Assembly (NCBI GenBank): GCA_019637955.1
Contig: JAHBUS010000003.1
Coordinates: 124,001 to 188,000, forward strand
Length of the DNA: 64,000 nucleotides
Reading direction: 5' to 3'
From: Pseudobdellovibrionaceae bacterium
GTDB lineage: Bacteria > Bdellovibrionota > Bdellovibrionia > Bdellovibrionales > Bdellovibrionaceae
How positions within the stretch are numbered: the first letter of the stretch is position 1; the number at the start of each line of letters is the position of its first letter. A model generated the notes under the pieces. The model was given only the letters and a program-made list of their open reading frames with translations. It was not told where the DNA came from and did not search any database. The translations under genes and the position numbers were made by a program. Below, in pieces: positions 17,424 through 25,274 of the stretch.

Positions 17424-18374
17424 TTACCAGGCCGCCTTCCAGGCGCGGGCTTGGCTCAAGAGTGTCTTGGCGTTGCCCGACCAGATGAGCGCGCGCTCGT
17501 CTTGATCGAGCAAGCGTTCGTTCATCGCTTCGATGAGACGGTCCTTGATCACTTGCTGATTGCCGCCCAAGAGGGGCCAATCGCTGGCAAAGAGCAGACG
17601 CTCGGCACCGAGTTTCTCGATCGCGCGTCCCATGCTGCCCGCGGTCTGCCACGAGAGGGTCCACCAGACGTTGTCGAAATTCAAGTCGATGTCGAGCAGC
17701 TGTTCGGGGTCGTGGATGTTGAAGTGCGCGACCACGAAGTTGACTTTGGGGTACTGACGGAACCAATCGAAGAACAAGCGAGGATCCCCCAGCTTGGGGT
17801 CTTGAAATGCCAAATGCGAGCGCACGACGCCCGAGTGCAGAACCACGAGCCAGCCTTCTTTGGAGGCCACGTCGAGCAAGGCGCGGTAGCGCTCATCTTC
17901 GGGACCGAAGCCGTCGGCCATCGGGTGAATCTTCAAGACGCGCACGCCATTCGCCTTCATGTCGGCCACAAAGGCATCAATCGGCGCGCCCCGGTCCAAA
18001 AACGGAAACTGCCAGGCCGGAATCAGGTGCGGGCGGTCCTTGGCGCAGGCTTGGATAAAAGAGTTGGGAATCAAGGGCGGGTGGGCGACGAGCAGAGCGC
18101 CATCGATGCCGGATTTGCGGCAAGCGTCTTCAAAGTCACGAAAGCTGCTCTCGATCAACAGATGGCTCATCAAATAGCCCATCGAAAGCTCTTCGGTCAC
18201 GCCCCGGGCCCAAACGGGCGCGCGCCGAAGGCCCGCAGCGAGGGCCTGCGTTTGCCGTGTCCAAGGGGCGATCAGGGACCGGGCGCCCTTCTTGATCGAT
18301 TGCAAACCGAACGGCAGATCGGGGATCGGGTAGACATGCGTGTGAAAATCGAAGATGCGCGGGGATGTCGCCAT
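17424..18374 (-). CDS. Amidohydrolase family (ACMSD-like TIM barrel)
   Basis: Metal-dependent TIM-barrel hydrolase/decarboxylase of the amidohydrolase-2 group. Residues H11 and H13 in FDFHTHVYP, His in VVLHSGVVRSH, His in VVAHFNIHDP and Asp in LFASDWPLLGG are the expected metal and catalytic ligands. The 316-residue length is normal. Members hydrolyse lactones or decarboxylate aromatic or unsaturated acids. AAGGAA lies 5 nt before the ATG. It is the first gene of an amidohydrolase-desaturase-dikinase operon, divergent from the CarS-like operon. Confidence 0.85.
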   Translation of the reverse strand: MATSPRIFDFHTHVYPIPDLPFGLQSIKKGARSLIAPWTRQTQALAAGLRRAPVWARGVTEELSMGYLMSHLLIESSFRDFEDACRKSGIDGALLVAHPPLIPNSFIQACAKDRPHLIPAWQFPFLDRGAPIDAFVADMKANGVRVLKIHPMADGFGPEDERYRALLDVASKEGWLVVLHSGVVRSHLAFQDPKLGDPRLFFDWFRQYPKVNFVVAHFNIHDPEQLLDIDLNFDNVWWTLSWQTAGSMGRAIEKLGAERLLFASDWPLLGGNQQVIKDRLIEAMNERLLDQDERALIWSGNAKTLLSQARAWKAAW

Positions 18375-18379
18375 AGATA

Positions 18380-18443
18380 TTCCTTGAATCTGTCGAAGAC
18401 CTCTCGTCTGATTACAGTTAGATTTGTGGATTTCATCAAGGAA
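18380..18443. promoter_or_regulatory. Dyad in the divergent amidohydrolase/CarS-like promoter
   Basis: TTCCTTGA (18380-18387) and TCAAGGAA (18436-18443) form an 8-bp inverted repeat 48 bp apart inside the 89-bp divergent spacer. This could be a bipartite operator controlling both units. The left arm also contains the amidohydrolase ribosome site, so chance is possible. Confidence 0.3.
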
Positions 18444-18463
18444 ATTCAGAGGGAACGGCGCCT

Positions 18464-19003
18464 ATGACTGGTGTCTTGCTGCTCATTTTACCGCTCTTCA
18501 TTTCGGCGAGCCTGCACATGGCGATCGTCAAATGGGATCTGCTGGCTTTCGCGAAAAAGCCGCTCTCGCAGCCCTTGTTTGGACGCAATAAAACTTGGCG
18601 TGGATTTCTGGTCATGCCGCCGCTCACGCTGCTGGGGGTGGAGATCGCTCACCGGCTCACGCTCTTGTGGTTTGCGGATTGGGCATGGCTGTGGCCCGAG
18701 AATCCTGTGGACCGCTGGTTTCTGGGGCTCATGCTCGGTCTTGCCTATGTTTTGTTTGAACTCCCCAATTCGTGGTTCAAACGGCGCCGGGGAATCGCCG
18801 AGGGCGCGCGTGCCGAAAGAAACGCGTGGATTTTTATCGTCATCGATCAAGGCGACTCGGCACTGGGCTGCGCGCTTTGCTACGCTCTCTTGTGGCCGGA
18901 AACGGCGCCTTACGTTCCGATGCTGGTGTTGATCGGCCCTGCGGTGCACCTCTTTGGAAATTATCTTCTGTTCAAATTGAAACTGCGAAAAGAGCCCGTA
19001 TGA
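18464..19003 (+). CDS. CDP-archaeol synthase-like membrane protein (CarS/DUF46 family)
   Basis: 179 residues with about five membrane segments. The family motifs F39GRNKTWRG47 and D128-Q-G-D131-S are in the order seen in CarS, which transfers CMP from CTP onto a phosphorylated lipid. Archaeal CarS acts on digeranylgeranylglyceryl phosphate; bacterial relatives are poorly characterised and may act on diacylglycerol phosphate. The stop overlaps the start of psd (ATGA), so a CDP-lipid made here could feed head-group synthesis. GAGGGAA precedes the ATG. Confidence 0.82.
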   Translation: MTGVLLLILPLFISASLHMAIVKWDLLAFAKKPLSQPLFGRNKTWRGFLVMPPLTLLGVEIAHRLTLLWFADWAWLWPENPVDRWFLGLMLGLAYVLFELPNSWFKRRRGIAEGARAERNAWIFIVIDQGDSALGCALCYALLWPETAPYVPMLVLIGPAVHLFGNYLLFKLKLRKEPV

Positions 19004-19896
19004 GCCGCGAGGTGTGGGTCCGCAACCGCCGCACCGGCAGGATGGAGCGCGAGACGCAGTTTTCTGCGGGCCTTTTTCACTTTTTGTTCGACACCAAGTT
19101 GGGACTGCTGCTCTCGAAGTCATTTTTCGTCAAGCCGTGGTTCTCGAAACTCTACGGTGAGTACCAAGATTCGTCCCGAACGGCGGCGAACATCGAGCAG
19201 TTCGTTCAGGAGCATGGCATCCGCACCGAGGAGTATGAAGACGGTCCCTTCTCGTCGTTCAACCGCTTTTTCTACCGCCGCTTTCGCCCCGGTCAGCGTC
19301 CGTTTCCGAAAACTGAAAACGTGATGGGAGCGCCCGCCGAGGGGCGCGTGCTGGCGTATCAAAATTTAAGTGAATGTCCGTTGTTGGCGATCAAGGGGAG
19401 CCGCCTGACTCTTGAAGACTTGGTTCAAGACTCCGACTTGATCACCCCCCAAATGCGCGAGGGCCCGGTCTTGATTTTTCGTCTCTCGCCGCTCGACTAC
19501 CACCGGTTTCACGCACCCGACGATTTGAAAGTGCTCACCAAGCAAGACGTCCCGGGCGACCTGTTCACGGTGCACCCACTGGGGTGGAAAAACCGACCCG
19601 ACGTGTTTTTTCAAAATCAGCGCGAGTGGCTTCGGGCCGAGACGGCTCGCTTTGGTCCCGTTCTTTACGGCGCGATCGGCGGTTTCGTGGTGGGGCGCAT
19701 CCGTTGGGGCGCCGCGGAGTCGTTCGGTCGTGGTGAGGAGATGGGTTGGTTTGAGATGGGCGGCAGCACCATCGTCTTGGTCGGCGAGGCGGGGGCTTTC
19801 GAGATCGATGCGGACCTGCTGAAAAACACGAGCGAGGGCGTCGAGACTTTGGTTCGTCTCGGAGAACCCGTGGCGCTCGCGGCGAAATCACGCTAG
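19000..19896 (+). CDS. psd: Phosphatidylserine decarboxylase proenzyme
   Basis: PSD family, which self-cleaves to a pyruvoyl enzyme and makes phosphatidylethanolamine (or a relative). The cleavage motif is G254-G-S256-T, and the conserved histidines are H168 and H171 in DYHRFHAP. The usual PxDG acidic residue of the maturation triad is replaced: the sequence reads APAEGRV with E114. The 298-residue length is normal. It overlaps the CarS-like gene and precedes the diiron oxygenase gene by 12 bp. No phosphatidylserine synthase is visible in the window. Confidence 0.88.
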   Translation: MSREVWVRNRRTGRMERETQFSAGLFHFLFDTKLGLLLSKSFFVKPWFSKLYGEYQDSSRTAANIEQFVQEHGIRTEEYEDGPFSSFNRFFYRRFRPGQRPFPKTENVMGAPAEGRVLAYQNLSECPLLAIKGSRLTLEDLVQDSDLITPQMREGPVLIFRLSPLDYHRFHAPDDLKVLTKQDVPGDLFTVHPLGWKNRPDVFFQNQREWLRAETARFGPVLYGAIGGFVVGRIRWGAAESFGRGEEMGWFEMGGSTIVLVGEAGAFEIDADLLKNTSEGVETLVRLGEPVALAAKSR

Positions 19897-19908
19897 GCTC
19901 ATGCTGAC

Positions 19909-20844
19909 ATGGACACTCGGATTCTCACCCAGCTGAATCAGCAATCGCGAAGCGCCGCTCATCGGCACGCCGAGCTGCGTGTCCTGCTCGAGGCCGGTCA
20001 GCTGGCGCCCGACAAACTTTGGATCACCGAATCGATCTCGCATCTGGCTTACGCGCCTTTTTTTAAAGACCTCACCCCCGAAGAACGGCTCACGTACAAC
20101 CATCTCTTTGCGCTCACGACGGTGGAGCAGTTTATTTTTTTCGAAGGCCAGATCACGCCGATGCTGCACGCCGACCGTCTGGAAGCGCGCGGGGAGAAGT
20201 TCGAGGCGCCCGAGCGCGAAGCTCTGATCACGTTTGACCGCGAAGAGCGCGAGCACGTCGAGATGTTCCAAGCGTGGCTCAAGCTGGCCGCCCGCAAGTA
20301 TCCGCTTGGACGCGTCTTTGAAAAAACGCCGGCCACGCAGTGGATCGTGGAGATGATTTTTAAACGTCCACGTTTTTTGATTTTTTGGACCGTGGCTTTG
20401 ATGTACGTCGAAGAGCGCACCACCATCTTGAGCCGCCGCATGCTCAAAGAGGCGAACATGGACGAGGTCAGCCTCGAGATGCACGAAAAGCATCTCAAAG
20501 ATGAAATGCGCCATCTGGTCCTGACCGATGAGCTTCTAAAAGGCTATTGGGATCCCGCGCCGAAGTGGCTCAAGCGTTTGAACCTTTGGATTTTGAAGGC
20601 GTTTTTCTATCAGGTCTTTTTCAAGTCCTACTCGGCCCGGCACACGTTCAAGGCCCTGCTAAAATACCATCCCCGCCTCGAGAAGTACCAGAACGAGTTT
20701 GATCAGTTCATTGAGGATCTACCGAACAACCGCGCTTACTTGAGTCAGATGTTTTCGGCCGAGGCCTCGCCCCGACTTTTTCAGGCGCTGAGTGCGCGTC
20801 CCGAGTTTGCCGGGATCATGTCGTTTTTGCGGCTCGAACGATAA
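19909..20844 (+). CDS. AurF-type diiron N-oxygenase-like protein
   Basis: Ferritin-like helical protein of 311 residues. The spacing of likely iron ligands matches p-aminobenzoate N-oxygenase AurF/CmlI: E73, E113-x-x-H116, E168 or E169, then H195-xxx-E199-xx-H202. The third His distinguishes AurF-type enzymes, which oxidise amines to hydroxylamine, nitroso or nitro groups, from ordinary two-His ferritin-like oxidases. It is the third gene after CarS-like and psd. Its last 29 bases overlap the end of the convergent dikinase gene. Substrate unknown; an amine made by the aminotransferase fusion at 25275 is a candidate. Confidence 0.78.
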   Translation: MDTRILTQLNQQSRSAAHRHAELRVLLEAGQLAPDKLWITESISHLAYAPFFKDLTPEERLTYNHLFALTTVEQFIFFEGQITPMLHADRLEARGEKFEAPEREALITFDREEREHVEMFQAWLKLAARKYPLGRVFEKTPATQWIVEMIFKRPRFLIFWTVALMYVEERTTILSRRMLKEANMDEVSLEMHEKHLKDEMRHLVLTDELLKGYWDPAPKWLKRLNLWILKAFFYQVFFKSYSARHTFKALLKYHPRLEKYQNEFDQFIEDLPNNRAYLSQMFSAEASPRLFQALSARPEFAGIMSFLRLER

Positions 20845-23140
20845 GCCCCTCGGCATTCACCTCAATCCATTCGCCATCCTTGAGCAGCGAGAGCGCCCCC
20901 GGCACTTTCACTAAGAGAGGCTTTTTCAGTTCACGCGCGATGATCGCGACGTGGCTGAGAGCGCTGCCGCGCTCGGAGATCAAAGCCTGGCACTCCGACA
21001 AAAGGTAGACCCAGGCGGGGTCGGTGGTCTCGGTGACGAGCACGCAGGTGCGTAGGTCCAGACCCGCCGGGATGTCATTGGGATTTTTAACCTTGAGAAC
21101 TGAACCCGCGATGCGTCCGGCTGAGACCTGTTCGCCCTGCAAGGAGCGCGAACTTTTCTCGGAGGTTTCGTTCATGGGTGGGAGTGAGCGAGAGGAGCGG
21201 GGCACCAGCGCGAGCGCCGGGTAGTGCCGCTCATCGCTCATGTCGTTGAGCGCGCGGTTTTTGCGGGCCTGCGCCCAGAGTTCTTCGCGTGTCCACTCGC
21301 CTGAACGCCAGCGGTTGAGATCGTCAAAGCGCAAGAAAAAGACGTCCGTGCGTGAACCGGGAAAAAGAGCCGCGCCGAGAAGCAGGTACAAATCTCGGAA
21401 CCAGCCAAAGTAGCGGGTGCGCAGGAGCCGGCAGTGCTCGCGGTAAACCAACGCTTTTTCAAATTTGGACAGGCCGGTGGGTTCCACGGGCGGCGGCGGT
21501 TTTTTGGGAGACGGCTGGGCCCGCAAAAGCAGAAGTAAAAACGAGCGGGGATCCTGTCGGAGAGTCAGATTTTCGAGCTTCAAGTCGCCAAAAGAGCGCT
21601 CGCCAAATTGAATCAAGAAATCCGAAGCGTCTTGCGCGGCGTGGGGGCCGAAGCGGCTCCCGAGAATCTCAATCAGGTTGTCTTCGCTCAGCGTTTCATC
21701 CCTCAGGAGATCTTCGAGAGCTTTGCGCCGGTCGGCCGCGACGAAGTGCCGCGCGAGGTGGGCCAGTTCCAGCTGAGGGCGCACGGATTCGAGGTGCAAG
21801 TTCGTGGGGGCCGCCAGATTTTTTTTTCCCGCTTTGGACATCAAAAAATAGTCGTTGAAGATGCCCATGGCCAGATCTTGCGGCAACGACAGTTCGCGCT
21901 CGATCCGGTCGAAAATTTTCTGCGACGAAGCTTGGCCGCGTTTCAAATCTTGAAATTCCTGATGCAGCTCTGCCAAGCGCCGGTCGCTTCGGTCCAAGAA
22001 GCGTCTCGTCTCTTTTGTTTGTCGCATCGAGAGGCGGATCAATCGACCCAAGGTTCGCAGCTTTGCGAACGCCGTCGAAGATTTGAGTTTGGGAACGCGG
22101 ATGTCGAGGCGGTCCGAAAATCCGATCAGCTCCAACCAGGCTTTGAATTCGCGCGCGCCTCCGGGCAGTGCGCCCATGGCCGCCGCGTAGTTTTCGAGAT
22201 TGTAGTACAGGTGGCCATCGAGATCTTCGACGAGCTTGGCGTAGTGGGGAGCGAGCTCCCGCAGCTGCGCCGTGCTTGCTCCCAAGAGGCGGGCCGAATC
22301 GGTGAAGACGGCCTCGTACATGCGACTCACAAAATCGCACGTGAGCGGAGCGGTCAGCCCGGGATAGCTCTCGCTTAAATTGGCATCCGAAAGCGCTTTG
22401 AGCGGTTCGAAGCTTTGCGTGATGGGGCGCGACTGCAGGAGATAAAGCCGCCGGTTCGCCCAGGCCCATTCGATGTCGACGGGATGACCCGATTCATTCT
22501 CAATTTTAAGAAGCGCGGCTTCGATCCGTTCGAGCGCCTCACTCGGGAGAAGCTCGGGGCCGGTGCGTGAGAGCGCGGGAACGAGGCGCATCTTGAGAAT
22601 CGTTTCGGTTTCGGCCGTGCCGTCCACCACGCCCGTTCCCAAGCCCCGGCAGGCTTCGATGCGAAGCGGGGCCGAAGGCCCGGTGGGATTGCGGCTAAAC
22701 GCAACGCCCGCGAAGTCGGGCTCGATCATCTTTTGCAGAACCACCGCCATCTTTTGCGCCTTGGCGCTATAGCCTTTGTCGCGGGCGGCGTGGGCCGAGG
22801 TGAGCACGGTTTTGAGACTGGTTTCAAGCTGATAAGGTTCGACGTGCAAGAGCGTTTCGAAAAGACCCGCGTAACTTTGCGTGTGGCCATCTTCGAGGTG
22901 CGAGCTGCTGCGAACCGCGAAGGTCCCGCCTTGGGCCTGCATCCACTCGCGAGCGGCGGCGAGGGCCCCCGCGGGCAGTTGACCTCGGGCGCGTTCGAAC
23001 TCGTCGAAGAAAGCCGTCGTGAAGATCGAAAAAGGCGGAACGAGGTGACCCGCCTCGCGAAGCTGAACGAGCTGCCGGCCTTTACCGCCATACAAGGAGG
23101 TCGGTGAGCTTTGCGGGTCGGCGGTCCACAGCGCACTCAT
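20816..23140 (-). CDS. PEP-synthase-like dikinase 2 (PPDK ATP-grasp + phospho-His domain)
   Basis: Same layout as the protein at 14202, but diverged. The ATP-grasp parts are GGKGRQLVQLREAGHLVP, FAVRSSSHLEDGHTQSYAG and PVDIEWAWANRRLYLLQSRPIT. A long helical middle region follows, then the swivelling His domain ERGSALSHVAIIAREL with H730. There is no PEP barrel. It is the last gene of the UbiA, GNAT-like, dikinase operon, and its start overlaps the GNAT-like stop (ATGA). Two such enzymes in one locus suggest two ATP-driven activation or condensation steps, or two substrates. Confidence 0.87.
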   Translation of the reverse strand: MSALWTADPQSSPTSLYGGKGRQLVQLREAGHLVPPFSIFTTAFFDEFERARGQLPAGALAAAREWMQAQGGTFAVRSSSHLEDGHTQSYAGLFETLLHVEPYQLETSLKTVLTSAHAARDKGYSAKAQKMAVVLQKMIEPDFAGVAFSRNPTGPSAPLRIEACRGLGTGVVDGTAETETILKMRLVPALSRTGPELLPSEALERIEAALLKIENESGHPVDIEWAWANRRLYLLQSRPITQSFEPLKALSDANLSESYPGLTAPLTCDFVSRMYEAVFTDSARLLGASTAQLRELAPHYAKLVEDLDGHLYYNLENYAAAMGALPGGAREFKAWLELIGFSDRLDIRVPKLKSSTAFAKLRTLGRLIRLSMRQTKETRRFLDRSDRRLAELHQEFQDLKRGQASSQKIFDRIERELSLPQDLAMGIFNDYFLMSKAGKKNLAAPTNLHLESVRPQLELAHLARHFVAADRRKALEDLLRDETLSEDNLIEILGSRFGPHAAQDASDFLIQFGERSFGDLKLENLTLRQDPRSFLLLLLRAQPSPKKPPPPVEPTGLSKFEKALVYREHCRLLRTRYFGWFRDLYLLLGAALFPGSRTDVFFLRFDDLNRWRSGEWTREELWAQARKNRALNDMSDERHYPALALVPRSSRSLPPMNETSEKSSRSLQGEQVSAGRIAGSVLKVKNPNDIPAGLDLRTCVLVTETTDPAWVYLLSECQALISERGSALSHVAIIARELKKPLLVKVPGALSLLKDGEWIEVNAEGLIVRAAKTT

Positions 23141-24279
23141 GCGGGTTGCTCCTTTTCAAAAAGTGCGTAGCGGGTCACGTCGCGCAGGCCCCCCGGCAAG
23201 CTGGTAAAAATCGGGCTTTTGTCGGCGAGGTAGCAAATGTACGCCGATTCATAACCTTGGCGGAGGCCTTCGTCGGTGATTTTTTTTCCGAGCGCGGCTC
23301 CGAGCCAAGGTAAAGAGCTCGAAGGTTTTTTGCCAATGTAAAGAACGAGCAGGCGCCCGTGATGGGACTTGAGTTCGCCGAGAGCTTTGAGTTGAAACAA
23401 TCGGGCCAGCCAAGGCCATCGCCGGCTGCGCGTCTGAAGGCGCAAAAGAACGGGAAGCGCGTCCTTGACCGCAACCACGAAACCTTCCGTCTGTCCGTCC
23501 TTTTCGGCGAACAGCACGAGGCGCGGGTCCAGCAGAAAAGACAAATCGCGAAAGAGCGCTTCGAACGCCGGCCACGCCAGCGGCTCATAGTTGGGCATTT
23601 GGTTGAAGGTTTCGCTCAAGACGTCGTAAAGGCGGCGAAGCTCTTCGGGCCAGCGCTTCAAGTTCAGCGGGCGGATCTTGATGCCGCTGCGGTTCCAGCG
23701 CGGTTCGGTCGCCTTCCAGATGCGGTCAAAGGCCGGCACCGCTTGGTCTTTGCGGATCTCGACCGTGCGCCATTGCCCCGCCATCTGAAATCCGGCCCGG
23801 CGAAAATCCTCGGCATGGGAGGCCGGAAAAACGGGTTCACCAAAAAACGGGTCTTCGTGCGATTCGACCATCAACCGGTAGCTGTTAAAAAAGTGGCCCT
23901 GCATCGGCGCGCGCAAGGCAAGACGCTTGTCGCCTTGAACCCGAAAGAAGGGCTGCGTGCGCAAATCGGTTTCGATCCGCGCCAGAAGGTCGGCGCCGCT
24001 CTCGGCCTCCAACCGCTCGTAGTAACCCAAGGCGGTGAACTCCGCGGCGGCCCGGGCCACCGAAACGAGAGCGCGCGCCTGCACCTGACCTTGAGAGTCC
24101 CGCAGGAGGTAAGCGCGGAATTCGCGGCCGAGCGGGGAGTTGGGACCCCAAAGTTTTTCGAGATCGCTCAAGTGCTCATCGAGAGCCCAGGCGTGATCGC
24201 GGTACAAGGATTGACGAAAGGCCACAAAATCTTCGAAGAATTTTTTGTTCCAAGACGCCGTGACCTCGAGGCTCTTCAT
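23137..24279 (-). CDS. Probable GNAT-superfamily N-acyltransferase
   Basis: 380 residues beginning MKSLEVTASWNKKFFEDF; the ATG at 24279 overlaps the UbiA-like stop. The arrangement (WNKKFFEDFVAFRQSLYRDHAW, then ARALVSVARAAAEFTALGYYE, FFNSYRLMVESHEDPFFGEP and SHAEDFRRAGFQMAGQWRTVEIR) resembles the long YghO-like GNAT proteins. No single motif is decisive, so the family call is tentative. If correct, it would transfer an acyl group onto an amine, which fits an amine-making locus. An upstream extension to 24558 exists but lies wholly inside the UbiA-like gene. Confidence 0.65.
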   Translation of the reverse strand: MKSLEVTASWNKKFFEDFVAFRQSLYRDHAWALDEHLSDLEKLWGPNSPLGREFRAYLLRDSQGQVQARALVSVARAAAEFTALGYYERLEAESGADLLARIETDLRTQPFFRVQGDKRLALRAPMQGHFFNSYRLMVESHEDPFFGEPVFPASHAEDFRRAGFQMAGQWRTVEIRKDQAVPAFDRIWKATEPRWNRSGIKIRPLNLKRWPEELRRLYDVLSETFNQMPNYEPLAWPAFEALFRDLSFLLDPRLVLFAEKDGQTEGFVVAVKDALPVLLRLQTRSRRWPWLARLFQLKALGELKSHHGRLLVLYIGKKPSSSLPWLGAALGKKITDEGLRQGYESAYICYLADKSPIFTSLPGGLRDVTRYALFEKEQPA

Positions 24280-25238
24280 ACCGAAAGGACTCCCGCGTGC
24301 CACAACCAACTCCAAGCCAAGAACAGCAGCATCGAAAGGCCCACGGGCAGTGTCGGATCGGCGCTGGGGCGCCGCTCGAGATTCAAGACGAAGCGCAAAG
24401 ACTGAACCGTCACGAACAAAAATGCGAGCACCACGAGACCCACCGCGATCCAGGGAGAGGCCACAAAAGACGTGCGCTTGGCGAAAAGGCTCACCTGCAA
24501 GGCGATGCCGATCCCCAGCAGCAAGACGACCAGCAGGGCCGGAAGACGGGGGCCCCAAACTTTAGAATAAGTGACGTAGGTCGTTTCGTCGGCGGGGCGG
24601 CGGATCTTACGGCCAATCTCCCAAGCCGCCGCGAAAGCCCAGGCGCCCAAGGCAAAGACGAGGACATCACGGGTGTGCGTTTCGAGGTGCGCGGACATCA
24701 GGTAGAGCGAAATGATCAAGGCGCTCGGGTTGTGCGTGAGCAGGGCGAGCGGAAGCGAGGCGCGCAAAGTTCTTTCGATGAAAAACCATTTGAACATCAA
24801 AAAGATAAAAAACGCCGAGACCGAAAAGAGAATCCACGTCGCGGCGGACTGAATAAGAACGACGTTCAAAATCAACAGCAGCATCTCGAGGACCTGCGCC
24901 AAGATCACCAAGTCGCGGCGGTGAACCGCGCCGCGCGCGAGCGGGCGGTCCGGAAACAGGGTGCGGTCCACCTCTTCGTCTTTCAGCTCATCGGCAATGC
25001 GAATCAACAGGTAGAACATCGGCACCGAAAGACTCTGCGCGATCATCGGGAGCCAAGGCCAACTTTGGTCGGGGCCGGGGGGCGCCAGTAACGATGTCAT
25101 GAAGCCGAGACTCACCAGGCTTTGCAGGAACAGAGCAAGCATGACGGGATTCAGAGGGTAGCGCTCGCGCAAAAACACGCCCACGCGAGGCGCCCAGCCG
25201 GATACGGACCTTGGATTTGGCGAGGATGTCTTCGTCAT
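24276..25238 (-). CDS. UbiA-family membrane prenyltransferase-like protein
   Basis: About eight hydrophobic segments over 320 residues. The first Asp-rich motif is ADELKDEEVDRTLFPDRPL (D83, D87, D91), the variant DExKDxxxD form of the UbiA prenyl-diphosphate site. The second site reads EIGRKIRRPADE, also a variant. UbiA enzymes attach an isoprenoid to an aromatic ring, heme, or glyceryl lipid. It heads the operon with GNAT-like and dikinase 2, and only 36 bp separate it from the divergent aminotransferase fusion. The ribosome site is weak. Confidence 0.8.
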   Translation of the reverse strand: MTKTSSPNPRSVSGWAPRVGVFLRERYPLNPVMLALFLQSLVSLGFMTSLLAPPGPDQSWPWLPMIAQSLSVPMFYLLIRIADELKDEEVDRTLFPDRPLARGAVHRRDLVILAQVLEMLLLILNVVLIQSAATWILFSVSAFFIFLMFKWFFIERTLRASLPLALLTHNPSALIISLYLMSAHLETHTRDVLVFALGAWAFAAAWEIGRKIRRPADETTYVTYSKVWGPRLPALLVVLLLGIGIALQVSLFAKRTSFVASPWIAVGLVVLAFLFVTVQSLRFVLNLERRPSADPTLPVGLSMLLFLAWSWLWHAGVLSV

Positions 25239-25274
25239 GGAAATACTCTAATCTGAAGCTCGAGGGAAAGTCCA

